Of a stretch of 64,000 bases of DNA, positions 1 to 8,310 are shown piece after piece. The notes beneath the pieces are model-generated. The model was not told where the DNA came from. It saw only the letters and a program-made list of their open reading frames with translations, and made no database searches. The position numbers and the translations under genes were made by a program. Position 1 is the stretch's first letter. Each line of letters begins with the position of its first letter. Source of the DNA: Amycolatopsis antarctica (GTDB lineage Bacteria > Actinomycetota > Actinomycetes > Mycobacteriales > Pseudonocardiaceae); the NCBI RefSeq assembly GCF_002262875.1, contig NZ_NKYE01000002.1, positions 434,001-498,000 on the forward strand. The letters run 5' to 3'.

Positions 1-1
1 G

Positions 2-1123
2 CTCACCGTGATCGAGCTGGCCGGACTCGCCCCGGCGCCGTTCGCCTGCACGGTCCTCGCCGACCTCGGTGCCGAGGTGATCCGGGTGGATCGCGCCGCC
101 CAGGGGGCGGACATGCTCGGCTTCGACGGCGATCCGCTGATGCGCGGACGCCGGACCATCGGCGTCAACACCAAGGACCCGCGCGGGGTCGAACTGGTGC
201 TGCGGCTGCTCGACGGGGCGGATGTGCTGGTGGAGGGTTTCCGGCCCGGCGTGGCCGAGCGGATGGGCCTCGGCCCGGAACAGGTGCACGCGCGCAACCC
301 GCGGATCGTCTACGGGCGGATGACCGGCTGGGGCCAGGACGGCCCGCTCGCCCCGGCGGCCGGGCACGACATCAACTACATCGGCATCGCGGGCGCGCTG
401 GAGCCGGTCGGCAGGGCGGGGGAGCGTCCGGTGCCGCCGCTGAACCTCGTCGGCGACTTCGGCGGCGGGGGACTCCTGCTGGCGATGGGTGTGCTCGCCG
501 CGTTGTTCGAACGGACCGTGTCCGGCAGGGGGCAGGTGGTGGACGCCTCGATGGTCGACGGTGCCGCCCTGCTCACCACCCACCTGCACGGCATGCGCGC
601 GGCGGGCCTGTGGCCGGGCGGGCGCGGCGACAACATGCTCGACGGCGCCGCGCCGTTCTACGACACCTACGAGACCTCCGACGGCCGCTATGTCGCGGTC
701 GGGGCCATCGAACCGCGGTTCTGGGCGGACCTGCTCCGCGTGCTCGGACTGGACGCCGAGAAGGTGCCGTTCCATCTCGACAAGAACCAGTGGCCCGCCC
801 TGCGGGAGATGCTGAGTACCCGGATCGGCGAGTTCACCCGGGACGAGCTGGTGGCCAGGGCCGAGGGCAGCGACGCCTGCCTCACTCCGGTGCTCTCGCC
901 ATGGGAGGCCGCCGAGCACCCGCACAACAAGGCTCGCGGCACCTTCGTCGACATCGGCGGGGTGACCCAGCCCGCCCCGGCCCCGCGATTCGACCGGACC
1001 CCGTCCGCCGTGCCCTCGGCGCCGCACCCGAAGGGCGCCGATACCGGGTCCGTCCTCGCCGGTCTGGGGCTCGGTACGGCCGAACTGGCCGATCTGCGCG
1101 CATCCGGGGTGATCGCGAAGTAG
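2..1123 (+). CDS. mcr: alpha-methylacyl-CoA racemase (CaiB/BaiF family), 5' end cut by the window edge
   Basis: Racemase of 2-methyl-branched acyl-CoA thioesters, needed for breakdown of branched fatty acids and sterol side chains. Counting from the GTG at base 8, His120 (in GHDINY), Asp150 (in LVGDFGGG) and Glu235 (in AIEPRFW) match the catalytic His126, Asp156 and Glu241 of the mycobacterial enzyme. The reading frame is open to the window edge and the residues before that GTG (Leu-Thr-Val-Ile-Glu-Leu-Ala-Gly) continue the family's usual start, so about eight residues lie outside and the GTG at 8 is an internal valine. The C-terminus looks complete. It is followed by a 218-base gap before a small membrane-protein gene. 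Confidence 0.93.
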   Translation, partial: LTVIELAGLAPAPFACTVLADLGAEVIRVDRAAQGADMLGFDGDPLMRGRRTIGVNTKDPRGVELVLRLLDGADVLVEGFRPGVAERMGLGPEQVHARNPRIVYGRMTGWGQDGPLAPAAGHDINYIGIAGALEPVGRAGERPVPPLNLVGDFGGGGLLLAMGVLAALFERTVSGRGQVVDASMVDGAALLTTHLHGMRAAGLWPGGRGDNMLDGAAPFYDTYETSDGRYVAVGAIEPRFWADLLRVLGLDAEKVPFHLDKNQWPALREMLSTRIGEFTRDELVARAEGSDACLTPVLSPWEAAEHPHNKARGTFVDIGGVTQPAPAPRFDRTPSAVPSAPHPKGADTGSVLAGLGLGTAELADLRASGVIAK

Positions 1124-1341
1124 CCGCGAGTTCCTGATCCCGGCCGGGGCGACGCCCTACCAAGGTCGTTCCCTAGGCTGTATGACGACGCACCGCACAC
1201 TGGGCGTTACTGAGAGCCGCCGATAGCGTGATTGTCCGTCCCGAAGTGGCGGCAGGCTCGCACTCCGGCTGCTCGAGGTGCCAAAGTGGACGAGACCTCG
1301 CGGTGGGCGCGGGGCCACACGAACCGTGATCGGATGGAGTT

Positions 1342-1509
1342 ATGTCGCCGAAGGTCAAGAAGGTCCTTATTGTCGGCGTTATCGCGCTCGTGTTGTTCTT
1401 TCTGATCAGCCAGCCGAATCAGTCTGCCGACGCGGTGCAGACGGCGCTGGGATGGCTCAGGGACGGTGCCGAGGCGATCGTGACCTTCGTCAAGGACGTC
1501 TTCTCCTAG
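1342..1509 (+). CDS. small single-pass membrane protein, 55 residues
   Basis: Short gene starting at ATG 1342 with a GGAG ribosome-binding site at 1336-1339 and ending at TAG 1507-1509. The product begins with a basic stretch (Ser-Pro-Lys-Val-Lys-Lys), then one hydrophobic helix at about residues 8-23, then a short amphipathic tail with acidic and aromatic residues. A strong hairpin follows 20 bases after the stop, supporting a single-gene transcript. I do not recognise a named family. The topology suggests a short inner-membrane protein with its basic N-terminus in the cytoplasm. Codon use (G/C third positions) fits a real gene. Confidence 0.7.
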   Translation: MSPKVKKVLIVGVIALVLFFLISQPNQSADAVQTALGWLRDGAEAIVTFVKDVFS

Positions 1510-1528
1510 ACCCGGAAACACTGAGGCC

Positions 1529-1560
1529 GATGCCGGTACCGCGCTCGCGGGACCGGCATC
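1529..1560 (+). terminator. hairpin terminator after the 55-residue gene
   Basis: GATGCCGGT (1529-1537) pairs with ACCGGCATC (1552-1560). The inside also pairs, CCGCG with CGCGG, apart from one A/G mismatch. The bases after it (GTTCCTGTTC) are moderately T-rich. Confidence 0.65.
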
Positions 1561-1715
1561 GTTCCTGTTCACGGCCTTGTGATGACCGTGCGTGAACGTT
1601 GCGGCGTCGGCGCGCGGATCACTGGACCATCCGGGTGGATTCGACCGGATGAGCCGCATGTCGGGGATTTGATTGCCGTTCGGGACTGGCGAACCGCACA
1701 CTCGCCGCCCTACGG

Positions 1716-1734
1716 TGCTCACATTGCGTGAGCA
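1716..1734. promoter_or_regulatory. 19-base dyad, possible operator
   Basis: TGCTCAC and GTGAGCA form a perfect 7-base inverted repeat around five bases (ATTGC). It lies 109 bases upstream of the start at 1843, in the 333-base gap between the small membrane gene and the next gene. The shape fits a dimeric regulator site, but no regulator is adjacent. Confidence 0.35.
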
Positions 1735-1842
1735 GTTGATTCCCCGCACGGCCGGGCAAGGACCGTGCAGATCATCGGAGATCGTCGCCATAACGCGAAC
1801 CCGCTGAGGTTCCGCGGTCGTGGCGACGTGAAGGAGGCACGG

Positions 1843-2331
1843 ATGACCGGAGATCCCGGAGTCGACGCGTTGATCCGGCAGTGGGCCGCCGAGCGTGAGC
1901 GGAGCCCCGAGGACCAGGAGGTGGACCGCATCGCCACCGCCTGGCTCGCGGAGGCGCCGCAGGTCCCGCCGGGGATTCCCGGACAGCGTGGGCGCGGTGG
2001 CGCCTCGCGGTGGGAACAGGTGGACGCCACCGATCCCGGCCTGCTGGCCGCGATGCGGCAGCGCCTTCCCGGCGTTCCCGCCGAACTCATCACCGCTGCC
2101 GCGGGCTGGTGGCAGATGGTCGGCGATGTGGACGAGGCGGAGCGCTGGTGGGACGCGGGGATGAGCCCGCTCGACCAGCGGGCGCTCGACTACCGGGCGG
2201 CCGGGCTCACCCCGGACGACCTGGCCAGGCGGCTCGGTCCGCTGACGGTGCTGGAGCACCTGCGCAGGGGCAGCGCCCCGGCCTGGTGCGTCGCCCGGCT
2301 CGCCCGTCAGCGCCGCGACGCCGCGGGATAA
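1843..2331 (+). CDS. conserved hypothetical protein, 162 residues
   Basis: Start ATG 1843 is chosen because AAGGAGG lies at 1831-1837, a near-perfect ribosome-binding site; an in-frame ATG upstream at 1765 has no such site. The product is soluble, acidic in the N-terminal half and basic at the end. The C-terminal 60 residues look like a run of helices rich in Leu, Arg and Asp. No signal peptide or membrane segment is visible, and I recognise no catalytic motif. A 134-base gap separates it from the transglycosylase, so the two may be transcribed separately. Function unknown. Confidence 0.7.
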   Translation: MTGDPGVDALIRQWAAERERSPEDQEVDRIATAWLAEAPQVPPGIPGQRGRGGASRWEQVDATDPGLLAAMRQRLPGVPAELITAAAGWWQMVGDVDEAERWWDAGMSPLDQRALDYRAAGLTPDDLARRLGPLTVLEHLRRGSAPAWCVARLARQRRDAAG

Positions 2332-2465
2332 CCGACCGGCCGGGTGGCGGGGCCGTAACGCGGACCCGCCCGGCGTCGTTGTCCGGGTGGGGTCGGCTAC
2401 GGTCGTCCCAGCGGACATCCCACGACGTCATCCCACTAGGCCGGGCCGGCTGGAGGCTTTTGTTG

Positions 2466-3344
2466 GTGCGCAACACCCTGACCCTCGGTGGCTCGCGTGG
2501 CCGCACCGGCGTGGCCGTGCTGCGCAGGCTCCTCGTGATCACGGCGGTCGTCGCGTTCGGCGCGGGCGGTGTCTGGCTGGTCGCCAGGGCGTCCACGCCC
2601 ACCGCGGGTCCGACGACGACGGAGATCCCGGCCCTCCGGGTCGAGGCGGCCTCGGTCGAACCCGGCACGATCGCCCCCGCGAGCAGCGTCACCATCGGCG
2701 GCGGTCCGGCCGCCGGCCCCGGCGAGCCCGAACCCGATCCGGTCACGCCGCAAGCCGAGCAGGGCACCGACTCCCTCGCCGGCTGGGCCGACCGCGTCGC
2801 CCCGGTCGCGGGTGTGCCGGCCAGGGCGCTGATCGCCTACGGGCAGGCGGAACTCGCCATGCGCGCGGAGCACCCGGAATGCCGGATCTCCTGGGCCACG
2901 CTGGCCGGCATCGGCCGGATCGAGTCGTACCACGGTCAGTACGGCGGGGCGACCCTGCAGGAGGACGGGTACCCGTCGAAGCCGATCATCGGCGTCCCCC
3001 TGGACGGATCGCCCGGTGTGCGGGCCATCGCCGACACCGACGGCGGCCGCTTCGACGGCGACACCACCCAGGACCGGGCGGTCGGCCCGATGCAGTTCAT
3101 CCCGGGGACGTGGAACCGGTACGCCTCCGACGGGAACAACGACGGCGCGGGCGACCCGCAGCAGATCGACGACGCCGCGCTCGGGGCGGGCCGCTACCTC
3201 TGCGTCGGCGACCGCGACATGGCCGACGCCGAGGGCTGGTGGTCGGGAATCCTGTCCTACAACAACTCGACCGAGTACGCCCAGAAGGTGTTCGGCCTCG
3301 CGGACGGGTACGCGAAGGCCGCCCGCACGGTCGCCGGAGGCTGA
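2466..3344 (+). CDS. membrane-anchored lytic murein transglycosylase
   Basis: Cleaves glycan strands of peptidoglycan outside the membrane. GTG 2466 is preferred: GGAGG at 2452-2456 is nine bases upstream; TTG at 2460 and 2463 sit too close. Residues 19-40 form one membrane helix after a basic N-terminus. A Pro/Thr/Glu-rich linker follows, then the transglycosylase fold from about residue 115. Glu153 in GIGRIESYHG is the likely general acid. The segment AVGPMQFIPGTWNRY and the Asn/Asp-rich DGNNDGAGDPQ are typical of the MltB/SLT-like actinobacterial group. Tyr-Asn-Asn near the end (LSYNNS) is also a family feature. Length, 292 residues, is normal. Confidence 0.88.
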   Translation: MRNTLTLGGSRGRTGVAVLRRLLVITAVVAFGAGGVWLVARASTPTAGPTTTEIPALRVEAASVEPGTIAPASSVTIGGGPAAGPGEPEPDPVTPQAEQGTDSLAGWADRVAPVAGVPARALIAYGQAELAMRAEHPECRISWATLAGIGRIESYHGQYGGATLQEDGYPSKPIIGVPLDGSPGVRAIADTDGGRFDGDTTQDRAVGPMQFIPGTWNRYASDGNNDGAGDPQQIDDAALGAGRYLCVGDRDMADAEGWWSGILSYNNSTEYAQKVFGLADGYAKAARTVAGG

Positions 3345-3406
3345 CCGCCCACCCGCGGTCCCGGGCGCGAGCGAGATCACGCCGTGCCGGGTGCTAGCGT
3401 CGAATT

Positions 3407-3847
3407 GTGCAGGTAAGCCCGACTCTGACCCGCCGGCTGCTGATCGTCGGCGTGTGCCTGGTGTCCGTCGTGGCCTGCTGCGGGTTGGCCTGGTGGCAGT
3501 GGGAGCGGTTCTCCTCGGCCAACGGGACCTTCCAGAATCTCGGATACGTGCTGCAGTGGCCGCTGTTCGGCCTGTTCCCGGCGTTCATGTTCTGGCGGCT
3601 GCGCACACTGCGCGACCAGGCCGCCGCGCGGGAGGCGGACGCTGTGGAGGAGCCCGTCCTCGCCGAGGGTCCGCGCGACGCCGGTGCCCCCGCGCCCGCC
3701 CCGGCGAACCGGGCTCGCCCCCTCGTCCGGGAGGGCGAGACCGGCGCGGAGCGGGACATCGAGGACGACGAGCTCGCCCGCTACAACCGGTACCTCGCGG
3801 AACTGCACCGCGCGGACACCTCGACCCCACGGCGGCGTGGACCCTGA
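3407..3847 (+). CDS. actinobacterial two-helix membrane protein, 146 residues
   Basis: GTG 3407 begins a protein with two hydrophobic helices (about residues 10-30 and 45-64) separated by a Trp/Phe-rich loop, then a long charged cytoplasmic tail rich in Ala, Glu and Arg. The order of helix, WWQWERF, helix, basic FWRLRTLRD recurs in actinomycete membrane proteins of unknown role. The next gene (DUF3817) begins 55 bases downstream and also encodes a small membrane protein, so the pair is probably co-transcribed. No enzymatic motif is visible. Confidence 0.75.
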   Translation: MQVSPTLTRRLLIVGVCLVSVVACCGLAWWQWERFSSANGTFQNLGYVLQWPLFGLFPAFMFWRLRTLRDQAAAREADAVEEPVLAEGPRDAGAPAPAPANRARPLVREGETGAERDIEDDELARYNRYLAELHRADTSTPRRRGP

Positions 3848-3902
3848 CCCGTCCCGCCGCCTGCCCGCGCCGTTACCCCGACCAGAGAGGCGACCAGAGC
3901 CG

Positions 3903-4244
3903 ATGACCACGCGAACCGAGGACCAGCCGCCGGCCGCGACGCTGCGCGGGCCACTGCAGCGCTTCCGGATCGCCGCGTACGTGACCGGCGTGGGCCTACT
4001 CGGGCTCCTGGTGGTGATGGTGCTGCGCTACGGCATGGACATGCCCGGCCCGTCCGCCGTGTACTCGCCCATCCACGGTGTGCTGTACATGATCTACCTG
4101 GTGCTCACCGTCGACCTGGCGCTCAAGGCGCGCTGGTCGGTCAAGAACGCCGTGCTTGTCCTGCTCGCCGGATGCGTGCCCTTCGTGTCCTTCGCCGTCG
4201 AGCGCTGGGTGACGCGCAAGGTGACGGCGGGGGAGAAGCTCTAG
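3903..4244 (+). CDS. DUF3817 integral membrane protein, 113 residues
   Basis: ATG 3903 follows CAGAGCC and a short leader. Three hydrophobic segments are visible (about residues 23-43, 55-72 and 78-96). The motif GPxQRFRIAAYVTGVGLL near the N-terminus and the His in SPIHGVLYMIYL are typical of DUF3817, a small actinobacterial membrane family of unknown function. The family's usual length is 100-120 residues. Its stop overlaps the convergent speE stop by four bases. Confidence 0.85.
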   Translation: MTTRTEDQPPAATLRGPLQRFRIAAYVTGVGLLGLLVVMVLRYGMDMPGPSAVYSPIHGVLYMIYLVLTVDLALKARWSVKNAVLVLLAGCVPFVSFAVERWVTRKVTAGEKL

Positions 4245-5116
4245 GGACGCAGGCTGTACGGAGGAACCGTGCAGCCGCGCAGGGCCTCGGCGTCCACAGT
4301 GGACGGACGAATCCCGGAAGTGGTCAGCGCCGCGAGCATGGCGCCCAGCGGGTCCTCGACCCGGTCCGCCCGGGCGCTGAGGAAGGCCCACTCGTGCTCG
4401 TCGGAACCGAAGTACACGACGGTGCCGAACATCTCGCGGAAGCGGGCCCAGGCCGCGCGCAGGGTGTCGTTGCGCCACAGCGTCGGGCAGCCCGCCTGCG
4501 CCGCCACCACCCCGCCCGGCGTCAGCACGGCGGCGCACCGGGACAGGAAATCCTTGCCGTACAAGCGATTGTGCTGCGCCTCCGGGTCGGCGTTCTCGTC
4601 CGGAAGGTCGATCACCACCAGGTCGTAGCGAGTCTCGCCCGCGGCCGCCTCGGCGAGGAACTCCCAGCCGTCGCGGTAGTGCACCCGGATCCCAGCCGCG
4701 GCGGGGTCGGCGGCCGCGCGCTCGGCGGCGTCCAGTACGGCCGGGGTGTAGCCGTAGGGCAGGTGCTCGGCGCACGCCCGGACGGCCACGCGGTCGATGT
4801 CGACGTGGTCGACGTGGCCGGCGCCCCCCTCGAGGGCGAGTTCGCCGAGCACGCCCTCGCTGGAACCGATGATCAGCACCCGCCGCACCTGCTCGGCCAG
4901 CAGCATGGCGGGCACCATCAGCGCCTCGTGGTAGACGAGCTGGCTCTGCTCGGTGCTCTGCCGGTCGTCGTCACAGAAGAGCGTGACGCCCTGGGCGGTC
5001 CTGGCGATCACCACGTGCTGGAAGTCGGTACGAGTGTCGAGGAGGACGTCCCCGAGTTCCCATACCCGGGACAGCCCGGGGCCCAAGGGTTCGACGATGG
5101 TACGGCCGCTGGACAT
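4241..5116 (-). CDS. speE: spermidine synthase-like aminopropyltransferase
   Basis: Transfers the aminopropyl group of decarboxylated S-adenosylmethionine to a diamine. ATG 5116 has GAGGAG just upstream. The Rossmann-type core shows an atypical nucleotide loop (LIIGSSEGVLGEL instead of the usual Gly-Gly-Gly-Asp-Gly-Gly), the acidic HVDHVDID strand end and VVIDLPDEN, where spermidine synthases have their catalytic Asp loop. It is last in a minus-strand operon behind speD (46-base gap) and a decarboxylase, which supports polyamine synthesis. The altered glycine loop leaves the exact substrate (putrescine, cadaverine or spermidine) open. A copy of the GTCCA-N3-TGGAC dyad lies inside at 4292-4304. 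Confidence 0.85.
   Translation of the reverse strand: MSSGRTIVEPLGPGLSRVWELGDVLLDTRTDFQHVVIARTAQGVTLFCDDDRQSTEQSQLVYHEALMVPAMLLAEQVRRVLIIGSSEGVLGELALEGGAGHVDHVDIDRVAVRACAEHLPYGYTPAVLDAAERAAADPAAAGIRVHYRDGWEFLAEAAAGETRYDLVVIDLPDENADPEAQHNRLYGKDFLSRCAAVLTPGGVVAAQAGCPTLWRNDTLRAAWARFREMFGTVVYFGSDEHEWAFLSARADRVEDPLGAMLAALTTSGIRPSTVDAEALRGCTVPPYSLRP
4292..4304. repeat. GTCCA-N3-TGGAC dyad, copy 1 (spacer CAG)
   Basis: Exact 13-base dyad inside speE, near its 3' end. On the coding strand it is read in the frame giving Ser-Thr-Val-Asp. Confidence 0.8.
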
Positions 5117-5162
5117 GGTGCTCCTCGCTGTGCAGGATCGGGCTGTGTGCCGGGGTGGCGGC

Positions 5163-5552
5163 TCACCGGCGGTGGTGCGCGGGTTCGCGGCCGCGGTCGA
5201 CCACCGACACCGAGTCCGCCATGGCGCCGAGCGCCTCGGCGAGCAGGTGAACGGCGACCTCGGGATCGGCGCGGACACCGCAGGTGAACACGTCGACGAA
5301 GGCGGCACCGATCTCCGGATAGGTGTGGATCGAGGCGTGCGACTCGGCGAGCAGTGCCAGCACCGTCGCGCCCTGCGGCTGGAACCGGTGTGCGATCACC
5401 TGGCAGACCGTCGCGTCCGCGGCCACCAGAGCCTGGGTCAGGGCATCGCGGAGAAACGGGATGTCGTTCAGTTTCTCCGGTGCGACGCCGCTCAGCTCGG
5501 CGAGCACGTGCCGGCCCGCGAAAGTGCCGACGGGAGCGGGCTCAGCCGTCAT
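5163..5552 (-). CDS. speD: S-adenosylmethionine decarboxylase proenzyme
   Basis: Makes decarboxylated S-adenosylmethionine, the aminopropyl donor for SpeE. ATG 5552 gives 129 residues, the size of the short prokaryotic class. Glu70-Ser71 in LLAESHASIHTYPE is the self-cleavage site, where the serine becomes the pyruvoyl cofactor; the following His and the Cys in DVFTCG are further family residues. The start overlaps the end of the upstream decarboxylase gene by 11 bases, so translation is probably coupled. Confidence 0.93.
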   Translation of the reverse strand: MTAEPAPVGTFAGRHVLAELSGVAPEKLNDIPFLRDALTQALVAADATVCQVIAHRFQPQGATVLALLAESHASIHTYPEIGAAFVDVFTCGVRADPEVAVHLLAEALGAMADSVSVVDRGREPAHHRR

Positions 5553-6699
5553 CGGTGACCTTTCCCCCGGAGAGACAGTACGTCCGCAGCGGTGCGATGC
5601 CGTTGAAGGAGACCGAGGAATAGCTGGCCGTGTAGGCGCCGGTGGACGGGATGTCCAGCAGGTCGCCGGACCGCAGCGACAGCGGCAGCCGGTAGGGCGT
5701 GTGTTGGTACAGCACATCGTCACCATCGCACGTGGGGCCGGCGAGGATCACCGGGCCGTCCTCCCCGTGGGCCGAGACCGGCTCGAACCGGTAGGCGATC
5801 GCCTCGTTCTCGGCCTCCGCCATACCGTTGTAGCGGCCGATGTCGAGGTAGACCCACCGGGGGCTCTCGCCCGGCGAACGGCGGGCCACCAGCACGACCT
5901 CGGTGCGGATCCGGCCCGCCTCGGCGACCAGCAGCCTGCCGGGTTCGAGGACCAGTTCCGGCGCGGCCGCCCCGAAGTGCCGCCGCACGGCGGCCCCGAT
6001 CACGGCGGCGTACTCGGTCCGCGAGGGCGCGGGACCGGTGTAGGGCACGGCGAAACCGCCGCCGACGTTCAACCGCACCGGCCGGGGCACCCGCTCGGGC
6101 AGCGCCCGGCTCACCTCGGCCGCCGTCGCGATGGCGCCGTCCCAGGCCGCCGGGTCGAGCTGCTGCGATCCGACGTGAAAACCGATCCCGGTCGCGAGCA
6201 GGCCCTCGTCGTGTGCCCGGGTCAGCAGCTCGGCCGCCGTCGCGGAATCGCAGCCGAACTTGCGGCCGAACGGCGTCGCCGAGGCAGGACCGTCGAACCC
6301 GAGCCGCACCGTGACCCGCGCGGCGGGGGCGTTCGCCACGATGTTCGCCAGATCGTCCGCGGCGTCGGTGACGAACTCGCGCACCCCGAGCGCGTGCGCG
6401 TACGCGACATCGGCGGCCTTCTTGATGGTGTTGCCGTAGGACAGTGACGCGGGATCGGCGCCGAGACGCAGGCAGAGGTCCGCCTCGGCCGGGCTCGCCA
6501 CGTCGAATCCCGCGCCCGCCGCCACCAATGTGGCGACGACGGCGGGCGCGGGATTCGCCTTGACGGCGTAGAACACCCTGGCCGCGGGAAACGCCGCGAC
6601 GGTGCGCCGGTAGGCGGCGAGCACGGCGTCGACGTCGACCACCAGGCACGGCGTCGGCGGCGCGTGTTCGTCGAGGAACCGGCGGAGGGTGTCGGGCAC
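5542..6699 (-). CDS. ornithine/diaminopimelate-type PLP decarboxylase, probably ornithine decarboxylase
   Basis: PLP-dependent fold-III decarboxylase producing the diamine for SpeE. Lys47 in FYAVKANP binds PLP; HVGSQ, the glycine loop NVGGGFAVPY and EPGR bind its phosphate and ring; Cys324 in TCDGDD is the active-site cysteine supplied across the dimer. Length, 385 residues, matches ornithine decarboxylases; lysine as substrate cannot be excluded. It starts at GTG 6699, only 12 bases after the symporter stop, with no strong ribosome-binding site, suggesting coupling to the upstream gene. Downstream it overlaps speD. Confidence 0.9.
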   Translation of the reverse strand: MPDTLRRFLDEHAPPTPCLVVDVDAVLAAYRRTVAAFPAARVFYAVKANPAPAVVATLVAAGAGFDVASPAEADLCLRLGADPASLSYGNTIKKAADVAYAHALGVREFVTDAADDLANIVANAPAARVTVRLGFDGPASATPFGRKFGCDSATAAELLTRAHDEGLLATGIGFHVGSQQLDPAAWDGAIATAAEVSRALPERVPRPVRLNVGGGFAVPYTGPAPSRTEYAAVIGAAVRRHFGAAAPELVLEPGRLLVAEAGRIRTEVVLVARRSPGESPRWVYLDIGRYNGMAEAENEAIAYRFEPVSAHGEDGPVILAGPTCDGDDVLYQHTPYRLPLSLRSGDLLDIPSTGAYTASYSSVSFNGIAPLRTYCLSGGKVTDDG

Positions 6700-6711
6700 C
6701 CCGAGATGGTG

Positions 6712-8310
6712 TCAGGCACCGATCCCGGTGAGGGAACGGACCTCCATCTCGGCCTGCTTGCGCTCGTCCGCCCTGTCCTTGCCGAAGATCGTGCCAAGGA
6801 ACCCGCACAGGAAGGAGAACGGGATGGAGATCAGGCCCGGGTTCTTCAACGGGAACCAGGCGAAGTCGGCGTTGGGCAAGATCGACTCCGGCGCACCCGA
6901 GACCACCGGGGAGAAGAACACCAATACCAGGCAGGCGGCCAGCCCGCCGTAGATGCCCCACAGGGTTCCGGTGGTGTTGAAGCGCTTCCAGAACAGGGAG
7001 TACAGCAGGGTCGACAGATTCGCCGAGGCGGCCACGGCGAAGGCCAGCGCGACCAGGAACGCGATGTTCTGCCCGTTGGCGAGGATCCCGCCGACGATCG
7101 AGAGCACGCCGACGACCACCGCGGTGATCCGGGCGACCCGCACCTCGTCCGTCGGTTCCGCCTTGCCGCGTTTGACGACGTTGGCGTACACGTCGTGTGC
7201 GAAGGAGGCGGAGGCGGTGATGGTCAGGCCGGCGACCACCGCGAGGATGGTGGCGAAGGCGACCGCCGAGATGATGCCCAGCAGCAGTGTCCCGCCGATC
7301 TCCAGCGCCAGTAGTGGCGCCGCCGAGTTCTCCCCGCCCGGTGCGGCCTTGATGTCGTCCGCGCCGACCAGTGCGGCGGCACCGAAACCGATGACCAGGG
7401 TGCACAGGTAGAACAGCGCCATGCAGGAGGTCGCCCAGACCACCGACCGGCGCGCTTCCTTGGAGTTGGGGACGGTGTAGAAGCGCATCAGCACGTGCGG
7501 CAGGGCCGCGGCGCCGAGGATGAGCGCGACCGAGAGCGACACGAAGTCGAGCTTGGTCGTCTCGGACGCGCCGTACTGCCCGCCGGGCTGCAGCAGGCTC
7601 TCCCCCTTGGGGCTGTTCTCGGCCGCCGCGGACAGCAGGTTCGACAGGCTGAAGCCGAACCTGCCGAACAGGAACACCGTCATCAGCACGGCACTGACGA
7701 TGAGGATGCTCGCCTTGATGATCTGCACCCAGGTGGTGCCCTTCATCCCGCCGACGAGCACGTACAGCACCATGATCAGCCCGACGACGCCGATGATCAG
7801 GGCCTGGCCGATCCCGCCGTGGATGTCGAGCAACAGGGCGACCAGGCCGCCCGCGCCAGCCATCTGCGCGAGCATGTAGAAGAACGAGATTATCAGGGTC
7901 GAGGTGGCGGACGCGGCGCGCACCGGGCGCTGCTTCATCCGGAAGCTGAGCACGTCGCCCATGGTGAAGCGGCCGGTGTTGCGCAGCAGTTCCGCGATCA
8001 GCAGCAGATCGACCAGCCAGGCGACCAGGAACCCGATGGAGTACAGGAACCCGTCGTAGCCGTGGATGGCGATCGCGCCCGCGATGCCGAGGAACGAGGC
8101 CGCAGACAGGAAGTCCCCGGAGAGCGCGATTCCGTTCTGCCGCCCGGTGAACACGCTGCCCGCGGCGTAGTAGTCCGCCGTGGTCCGGTTGCGGCTGCTG
8201 GCGCGGTACACCACGTAGAGGGTGATCGCGACGAAGAGGGCGAAGACCAGAGTGTTCAGGACGGGGTTGGCAGCGTCCTCGGTGCCGGGAGCGGCGATGG
8301 TGGTGATCAT
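6712..8310 (-). CDS. sodium/solute symporter (SSS family, ActP-like)
   Basis: Thirteen or so hydrophobic helices, 532 residues. The protein carries the SSS landmarks DYYAAGSVFTGRQNGIALSG near residue 50, GDFLSAASFLG, and GGMKGTTWVQ in the central part. This is closest to cation/acetate symporters (ActP), which are paired with a DUF485 protein as here. Start ATG 8310 overlaps the DUF485 stop by four bases. In this window it is followed 12 bases later by the polyamine genes, so the transported acid could be unrelated to polyamines or could be a precursor; sequence alone does not decide. Confidence 0.9.
   Translation of the reverse strand: MITTIAAPGTEDAANPVLNTLVFALFVAITLYVVYRASSRNRTTADYYAAGSVFTGRQNGIALSGDFLSAASFLGIAGAIAIHGYDGFLYSIGFLVAWLVDLLLIAELLRNTGRFTMGDVLSFRMKQRPVRAASATSTLIISFFYMLAQMAGAGGLVALLLDIHGGIGQALIIGVVGLIMVLYVLVGGMKGTTWVQIIKASILIVSAVLMTVFLFGRFGFSLSNLLSAAAENSPKGESLLQPGGQYGASETTKLDFVSLSVALILGAAALPHVLMRFYTVPNSKEARRSVVWATSCMALFYLCTLVIGFGAAALVGADDIKAAPGGENSAAPLLALEIGGTLLLGIISAVAFATILAVVAGLTITASASFAHDVYANVVKRGKAEPTDEVRVARITAVVVGVLSIVGGILANGQNIAFLVALAFAVAASANLSTLLYSLFWKRFNTTGTLWGIYGGLAACLVLVFFSPVVSGAPESILPNADFAWFPLKNPGLISIPFSFLCGFLGTIFGKDRADERKQAEMEVRSLTGIGA

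Noticed and set aside
1765..1842. Longer start for the 162-residue hypothetical protein
   Set aside because: The strong AAGGAGG lies inside this stretch and points to ATG 1843.
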